The translations under genes were made by a program, and so were the position numbers. The notes beneath the pieces are model-generated. The model had not been told where the DNA came from, made no database searches, and was given only the letters and a program-made list of their open reading frames with translations. From assembly GCA_913776615.1 (NCBI GenBank), contig CAJYPK010000046.1, positions 1-64,000 of the forward strand: a DNA stretch of 64,000 bases, given 5' to 3'. This DNA is from an uncultured Hymenobacter sp. (GTDB lineage Bacteria > Bacteroidota > Bacteroidia > Cytophagales > Hymenobacteraceae). Numbering within the stretch: the stretch's first letter is position 1; every line of letters begins with the position of its first letter. Positions 59,438 through 64,000 of the stretch are shown here, one piece after another.

Positions 59438-62155
59438 ATGCTCTTTTTTCCTATTCTCCGCCTTCGCCGCCTGACTCCGCTGTTGGCCGGTGGCCTGCTG
59501 CTGACTGCTTCCTACGCCCGCGCCCAGGCGCCGGCCAACGATGACTGCGCCACGGCCACGGCCCTGCCGGTGGCCCCGGTGGGCGGCCCCTGCACGCCCC
59601 TCACGGCCACCAACCAGAACGCCACCGCCTCGGCCGGCGTGGCGGCCCCCAGCTGCGGCGACTACCAAGGCGGCGACGTGTGGTTTGCCCTCACGGTGCC
59701 CGCCAGCGGCGCGGTGCAGCTCAGCACCAGCGCCGTGGCCGGCAGCCCGGTCACGGATACCCAGCTGGCCCTGTACCGGGGCAGCTGCGGCAGCCTCACC
59801 GAGCTGGCCTGCAACGATGACTTCAACGGCCGGTTCTCGCAGGTGCAGTCGGGCGGGCTGGTGGCGGGGGAAGTGCTTTACTTGCGCGCCAGCAGCTATG
59901 GCAACGCACAGCAGGGCGCGTTTGGGGTATGCGCCCAGGCCCTGCCGGCCTGCGCGCCGCCCACCAACGTGGCCGTGACCGACGTCGGCCCCGCCCGCGC
60001 CACGGTGCGCTTCACGCGCGATGCGCTGGCCGGCACCTACGTCATCACCTACACCCCGGCCGGGGGTAGCCCCCAAACGGTGCGCACCAGCGGCCCTAGT
60101 CAGACCCTGACTAACCTGCGCCCGGCCACTACCTACGCCCTCACCGTGGCCAGCGACTGCGGCGGTAGCCAGCCGGCCAGCGCGCCCGTGGCCTTCACCA
60201 CCGGCCCGCCGCTGGCCAACGACGACTGCGCCGGGGCCGTACCGCTGGCCGTGGGCCTGGCCTGCACCGCGCCCACGCAGGTGATGGTCGACGGCGCATC
60301 GGCCAGCCTCGGCGTGGCCGACCCCAGCTGCGCCAACTACCAGGGCGGCGACGTGTGGTTCACCCTCACGGTGCCGGCCAACGGCATCGTGGTGCTCGAA
60401 ACCAGCGAAGTGGCCGACGACCCGGCCTTTGATACCGGCCTGGCCGTGTATAGCGGCGCGTGCGGCAGCCTCAGCGAGGTGCAGTGCGACGACGACGGCA
60501 GCCGGGGTAGCTATTCCTACCTGCGCCTCAGCGGCCGGCCCGCCGGTGAGGTGCTCTACGTGCGGGCCTGGGTGGCCGGCGGCGGTACCCGTCCCTTCGC
60601 CCTGTGCGCTACTACCGACGACGCCCAGCCCCTGACCACCTGGACCGGCACGGCGAACAGCGATTGGTTTGACGCGGCCAACTGGACCGCTGGCGTGCCC
60701 ACCGCCACCACCAATGCCCGGGTGCCCGCCGTGGCCGGCTCCGCGCCCGTGCTCGGCGGCGGCGCCCTGGCCCAGGTGCACACGCTCAGCATCGAGAAGT
60801 ACTCGGCATTCCGGTTCGCGGGCGGCACGCTGGCTGTGTCGGGCAACTTGCTGAACCGCAGCGACGACGCCCGGTTTCTGGTGAGCAGTGCCATCCCCTA
60901 CACCGGCGGAGTACTGGCTTTGCGCGGCGCGGCCCCGCAGCAGGTGTCGGGCGTCGGTGAGCTCTTTGATTTGCAGATGAACTCGACCAGCACGGCCGTA
61001 CTCACCACGCCGTTGCGCCTCGACCACTTCCTGACGATGGACGGGGGCGTGCTCAGCACGGGCCTGGTCGACATCGAGCTGTACCACGACAATCCGTTTG
61101 CGGGCGAGCTGTTCAGCAACGCCCGGCTGGTGCACGAGTCGGAAACGAGCTACGTGCTGGGCCGTATCCAGACCCGGCGCTTCGTAGATGCCGGGGCTGG
61201 CCCCGAAGATTTCAGCGGCCTGGGCTTCACGCTCAGCAGCCGCAGCGGCAGCACCGCCCCCGACCTCACCCGCCTCACCCGCTACACGGGCGTGGCCCAG
61301 TCTGGTGTGGGCAGCCGCCCGGGCGTGCTGCGCGCCTACAACGCCGAGCCTGGCACCGATACCGGCCTCGACCTCACCCTCGACCTGCACTACTTCGCCC
61401 ACGAGCGCAACGGCCTGGCCGATGCCGACCTGCGCCCCTACAGCAGCTCCGGCGGGCTGGCCGGCCCCTGGGCCCTGGAGCCTGGCAGCACCCGCCTGGC
61501 CCCGCCCGCGCCCGACTCGGCCAGCACCATCCGCCTGACCAGCCTCACCCATCTCTCGGGCTGGACGCTGGGTGCCGCCGCCAGCCCGCTGCCAGTGGCG
61601 CTCACCAGCTTCACGGCCGAGGCCGCCGGCCCCGACGCGCTCCTGCGCTGGGCCACGGCCTCGGAGCAGAACAACGCCTTTTTTGAGCCCGAAGTCAGCG
61701 CCGATGGCCGCATCTTCACGGCGCTGGCCCGGGTGCCCGGCCACGGCACCAGCACCCAGCCCCACACCTACCAGCTGCGCGATGCTCAGGTGGCCCGCCA
61801 CGGCGCCGGGCTGCTCTACTACCGCCTGCGCCAGCAGGATGCGGGCGGCGCGGCCAGCTACTCGCCCGTGCGCACGCTGGCCGTGGCGGCCCCGCTGCCC
61901 GCCGCCGTGGCGTATCCCAACCCCTTCACGCACACACTCACAGTGCAGGCCACGGCCACGGCGGCCGGACCAGCCACCGTGGTACTGCGCGATGCGACCG
62001 GCCGCGAGTTGCTGCACCAGACTACTTCGCTGGCCGCGCCTGGTCGGTGTGTGCTGCCCATTGCTGGGGCCAGTCAGCTCCCAACCGGCTTTTACCTGCT
62101 GACACTCAGCCTACCGGGCCAGCCACCGGTGCAGCTACACGTCAGCCACCAGTAG
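59438..62155 (+). CDS. T9SS cargo protein with two repeated N-terminal domains and a FN3-like domain
   Basis: This 905-residue protein has a signal peptide ending near residue 28. Two related domains (NDDCATATALPVAP... with GGDVWFALTVPASG, and NDDCAGAVPLAV with GGDVWFTLTVPANG) resemble pre-peptidase C-terminal modules. Between them lies a fibronectin-type segment (VRFTRDALAGTYVITYTPAG). The middle carries DWFDAANWTAGVPT and a beta-rich region, and the end is a type 9 sorting domain (VAYPNPFTHTLTVQA and TGFYLLTLSLPG). It probably acts at the cell surface as an adhesin or enzyme platform, but no catalytic motif is clear. Confidence 0.8.
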   Translation: MLFFPILRLRRLTPLLAGGLLLTASYARAQAPANDDCATATALPVAPVGGPCTPLTATNQNATASAGVAAPSCGDYQGGDVWFALTVPASGAVQLSTSAVAGSPVTDTQLALYRGSCGSLTELACNDDFNGRFSQVQSGGLVAGEVLYLRASSYGNAQQGAFGVCAQALPACAPPTNVAVTDVGPARATVRFTRDALAGTYVITYTPAGGSPQTVRTSGPSQTLTNLRPATTYALTVASDCGGSQPASAPVAFTTGPPLANDDCAGAVPLAVGLACTAPTQVMVDGASASLGVADPSCANYQGGDVWFTLTVPANGIVVLETSEVADDPAFDTGLAVYSGACGSLSEVQCDDDGSRGSYSYLRLSGRPAGEVLYVRAWVAGGGTRPFALCATTDDAQPLTTWTGTANSDWFDAANWTAGVPTATTNARVPAVAGSAPVLGGGALAQVHTLSIEKYSAFRFAGGTLAVSGNLLNRSDDARFLVSSAIPYTGGVLALRGAAPQQVSGVGELFDLQMNSTSTAVLTTPLRLDHFLTMDGGVLSTGLVDIELYHDNPFAGELFSNARLVHESETSYVLGRIQTRRFVDAGAGPEDFSGLGFTLSSRSGSTAPDLTRLTRYTGVAQSGVGSRPGVLRAYNAEPGTDTGLDLTLDLHYFAHERNGLADADLRPYSSSGGLAGPWALEPGSTRLAPPAPDSASTIRLTSLTHLSGWTLGAAASPLPVALTSFTAEAAGPDALLRWATASEQNNAFFEPEVSADGRIFTALARVPGHGTSTQPHTYQLRDAQVARHGAGLLYYRLRQQDAGGAASYSPVRTLAVAAPLPAAVAYPNPFTHTLTVQATATAAGPATVVLRDATGRELLHQTTSLAAPGRCVLPIAGASQLPTGFYLLTLSLPGQPPVQLHVSHQ

Positions 62156-62172
62156 CGGCGCGGCTGAACGCC

Positions 62173-62180
62173 TATTTTTG
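62173..62180 (+). promoter_or_regulatory. Candidate -7 element for the NarL-type regulator
   Basis: TATTTTTG matches TAnnTTTG exactly and lies 40 nt before the start codon at 62221. No clear -33 element is seen. Confidence 0.4.
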
Positions 62181-62220
62181 ACTTGGCTTGCGCCCGCTTC
62201 CTTTATTACCCCCGAATGCA

Positions 62221-62847
62221 ATGTCTCACATCCGTCTGGCCCTGGTAGAAGACGACGCCGTGGTGCGCGAGCTGCTGCGCAGCTACCTCTGCGGCCAGCC
62301 CGAATTCGATTGCGTAGCCGTGGCCGTATCGGTAGAAGACCTGCTGGCCCAGCTGCCCTACCTGCGCCAGCTGCCCCAGGTGCTGCTGCTCGACATTGCC
62401 CTGCCTGGCCAGAGCGGCCTGGAGGCGCTGCCCCTGCTGCGCCAACGCCTGCCCGATACTGACATCGTGATGCAAACCGTGTTCGACGATGCCGACCGCA
62501 TTTACCAGGCCCTGTGCCGGGGGGCCAGCGGCTACGTGCTCAAGCACACCCCCCTGGCCGAGCTGAAAGCCGCCGTGCTCGAAGTAGCCCAGGGCGGGGC
62601 ACCCATGAGCCGGGCCGTGGCCCGCAAGGTGCTGGCCCATTTCAAGCCCACGCCCACCACCCGGCCCGACCTGCTGACGCCCCGCGAGCTGGACGTGGTG
62701 CAGGGCATCATCGACGGGCTGGGCGATAAGCAGGTGGCCGCCCGCCTGGGCCTCTCGCTCGACACGGTGCGCACCTTCGTCAAGCGCATCTACAAGAAGC
62801 TGGAAGTGGGTTCGCGCACCGAGCTGGCCCGGCGCATGCGCGAGTAA
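62221..62847 (+). CDS. NarL/FixJ-family response regulator
   Basis: This 208-residue regulator has a receiver domain (LALVEDDAVV; phospho-acceptor in VLLLDIALPGQ; Lys in GYVLKHTPL) and a C-terminal LuxR-type helix-turn-helix (LTPRELDVVQGIIDGLGDKQ, then LSLDTVRTFVKRIYKKL). ATG 62221 starts the receiver; an earlier in-frame start at 62188 adds 11 unneeded residues. It is convergent with the histidine kinase gene on the other strand, which is the usual partner type (HisKA_3) for NarL-type regulators. Targets are not visible; the T9SS/S74 cluster upstream is a candidate. Confidence 0.9.
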   Translation: MSHIRLALVEDDAVVRELLRSYLCGQPEFDCVAVAVSVEDLLAQLPYLRQLPQVLLLDIALPGQSGLEALPLLRQRLPDTDIVMQTVFDDADRIYQALCRGASGYVLKHTPLAELKAAVLEVAQGGAPMSRAVARKVLAHFKPTPTTRPDLLTPRELDVVQGIIDGLGDKQVAARLGLSLDTVRTFVKRIYKKLEVGSRTELARRMRE

Positions 62848-62884
62848 GGCTGCGAATTATCGACTAATCATTGATTATCAGTAA

Positions 62885-64000
62885 CTAATCAGCAAGCTCG
62901 CCGAGCGGCACGCATAAGCGCACGCCAAACCCCCCGGCCGGCCGGGGACCAACTTCCAGCTTGCCGCCCAGGGCGGCGGCCCGTTGGCGCATGTTGCGCA
63001 GGCCCATGCCGCTGCGGGCCGGGGGCGGGCCGGGCTGGCCGTCGTCTTCCACGGTTAGCTCCAGTGTGCGGCGGGCGGGGTGCCGGGCCAGCGTCACCCC
63101 CACCTGCGTGGGGTGGGTGGCGTGGCGCAGCGCATTGGTCACGGCTTCCTTGAACACGAGGTAGAGATGCTGACGCAGGTCGGCCGGCAGGGGCAGCTCG
63201 TCGGGCAGGTGCTCGGTGTGCAAGTGGGTGCGCAGGCCGGCGGGCCCGGCCGTCTGGTCGAGGTGTTCGCGCATGCGGTCGAGTAGCGCACCCATCGTAT
63301 CGGCTTGTGCGTCAATGCTCCATACAATGTCGCGCATGGTGCGGGCGGCAGCGCGGCTGTCGCCCAGCAGGCGGGTAAGCGACGGATTTTCGCCCGGCTG
63401 CTGGGTGTTGAGCAGGTCGGCCTGCATACTCACGCGGGCCAGTAGGGTGCCCACTTCGTCGTGCAGGTCGGCGGCAATGCGGGTGCGCAGCGCGGCCTCG
63501 CGGGCCAGCCGCTGCCGCCGCTGCCGCGCGCGCCAAGCCCGCGCGAGCAGGACCGCCGCCGCCGCCAGCCCCAGCAGCAGCCCGCCAAACAGCAGCGTGC
63601 GCTGCCGCAGCTCGTCGGCCCGCTGCCGGGCCAGGGCCTGCAATTGCCCAATGCGCGCCTGCTGCTGCTGGGTTTCGTAGAGCACTTTTAGCTCTTGGGC
63701 ATGACGCTGCGAGTTTTGCTCAAACAGGCTGTCCTGCAGCTCGCTCAGGCGCAGCTGGCGCTGCAGTGCCTCGCGGTGCCGGCCCAGGGCAGCCAGCGCC
63801 GGCACCAGCTGCTGAAGCAGCTCGCCTTCCTGGTTGAGCAGCCGCAGCGCGTGCGCCTGCCGGCGGGCGGGCTCCAGCACGGCCACGGCCGCCGGGTAGC
63901 GGTGCCGCTGCGCGGCCACCGTGCCGGCCAGCTGGCTGAGGTAGAGCCGGATGGCCGGGGCCGCGCCCGCATAGGCTGCCACGGCCGAGTCGAGCCACTG
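62885..64000 (-). CDS. NarX/DegS-type sensor histidine kinase, 5'-truncated by the window edge
   Basis: The visible 372 codons include a helical TPR-like region (residues before about 110 of this part), a coiled coil, a membrane helix (FGGLLLGLAAAAVLLARAW) and the kinase core. The HisKA_3 motif reads ADLHDEVGTLLARVSMQ, the N-box VFKEAVTNALRHA and the G-box GMGLRNMRQRAAALGG. The frame remains open to the end of the window, so the start lies beyond 64000; the apparent GTG at 63982 is internal. Tail-to-tail with the NarL-type regulator, 37 nt apart, it is the obvious partner. Confidence 0.88.
   Translation of the reverse strand, partial: QWLDSAVAAYAGAAPAIRLYLSQLAGTVAAQRHRYPAAVAVLEPARRQAHALRLLNQEGELLQQLVPALAALGRHREALQRQLRLSELQDSLFEQNSQRHAQELKVLYETQQQQARIGQLQALARQRADELRQRTLLFGGLLLGLAAAAVLLARAWRARQRRQRLAREAALRTRIAADLHDEVGTLLARVSMQADLLNTQQPGENPSLTRLLGDSRAAARTMRDIVWSIDAQADTMGALLDRMREHLDQTAGPAGLRTHLHTEHLPDELPLPADLRQHLYLVFKEAVTNALRHATHPTQVGVTLARHPARRTLELTVEDDGQPGPPPARSGMGLRNMRQRAAALGGKLEVGPRPAGGFGVRLCVPLGELAD

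Noticed and set aside
59432..62017. An 861-codon open frame on the minus strand
   Set aside because: It lies fully antisense to the well-supported T9SS cargo gene, is dominated by Gly, Ala, Arg and His, and reflects GC-rich third positions rather than a gene.
1..64000. CRISPR arrays, tRNA and rRNA genes
   Set aside because: No regularly spaced repeats, cloverleaf-like sequences or rRNA segments were recognised on either strand. A tool search (tRNAscan-SE, CRISPRCasFinder) would be decisive.

Overview
The window looks like a chromosomal segment of a GC-rich member of the Bacteroidota, most likely a Hymenobacter-type cytophagal bacterium. Three things point there: type 9 secretion (T9SS) C-terminal sorting domains, a DUF3127 protein and LytTR/LytS signalling, and Bacteroidota-style promoters (TTG, about 19-21 nt, TAnnTTTG) in very GC-rich DNA. 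Function calls come from reading the translated sequence; no database search was run.

1-11919 is one co-directional defence run. It holds a 5'-truncated type III Mod methyltransferase, a Res-like helicase-nuclease, an AAA ATPase overlapping a small PD-(D/E)XK-like protein, a TerB-C membrane protein, a DUF2791/BrxD-like ATPase, an Lhr/BrxHI-like helicase, and a TerB-like/BRCT protein. The TerB-C, ATPase and helicase trio fits what is remembered of the Shango system. The ATPase/nuclease pair and the BRCT protein are the unexplained extras.

11920-18100 is a decayed mobile region. It contains an IS481-family element, an hsdM fragment ending at that element, a Fic protein with a winged-helix tail, a decayed coiled-coil gene, a DUF3127 plus tyrosine recombinase pair next to a lox-like inverted repeat, and a broken recombinase paralogue.

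18100-41900 is mostly ordinary chromosome. It has an ABC exporter whose permease is fused to an M1 peptidase, a LytS/LytTR two-component pair, a SUKH/unknown/DUF4132 cluster, and many lipoproteins and membrane proteins (DUF4303, DUF4153, TPM, SPFH).

41900-51100 carries DoxX and a tripartite RND efflux system. Two copies of a direct-repeat motif lie upstream of these genes, and long hairpin repeats in opposite orientation flank the outer-membrane gene. An OmpR-type regulator, an I9-inhibitor-like lipoprotein and a membrane gene cut by a Tn3-family terminal repeat follow. Behind that repeat lie a TnpA tail and a second, truncated IS481 copy.

51100-64000 is a cell-surface cluster. Three secreted proteins with Peptidase_S74 chaperone domains alternate with two T9SS cargo proteins, arranged around a symmetric divergent promoter. 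A NarL-type regulator and its probable histidine kinase, which runs off the window, close the segment.
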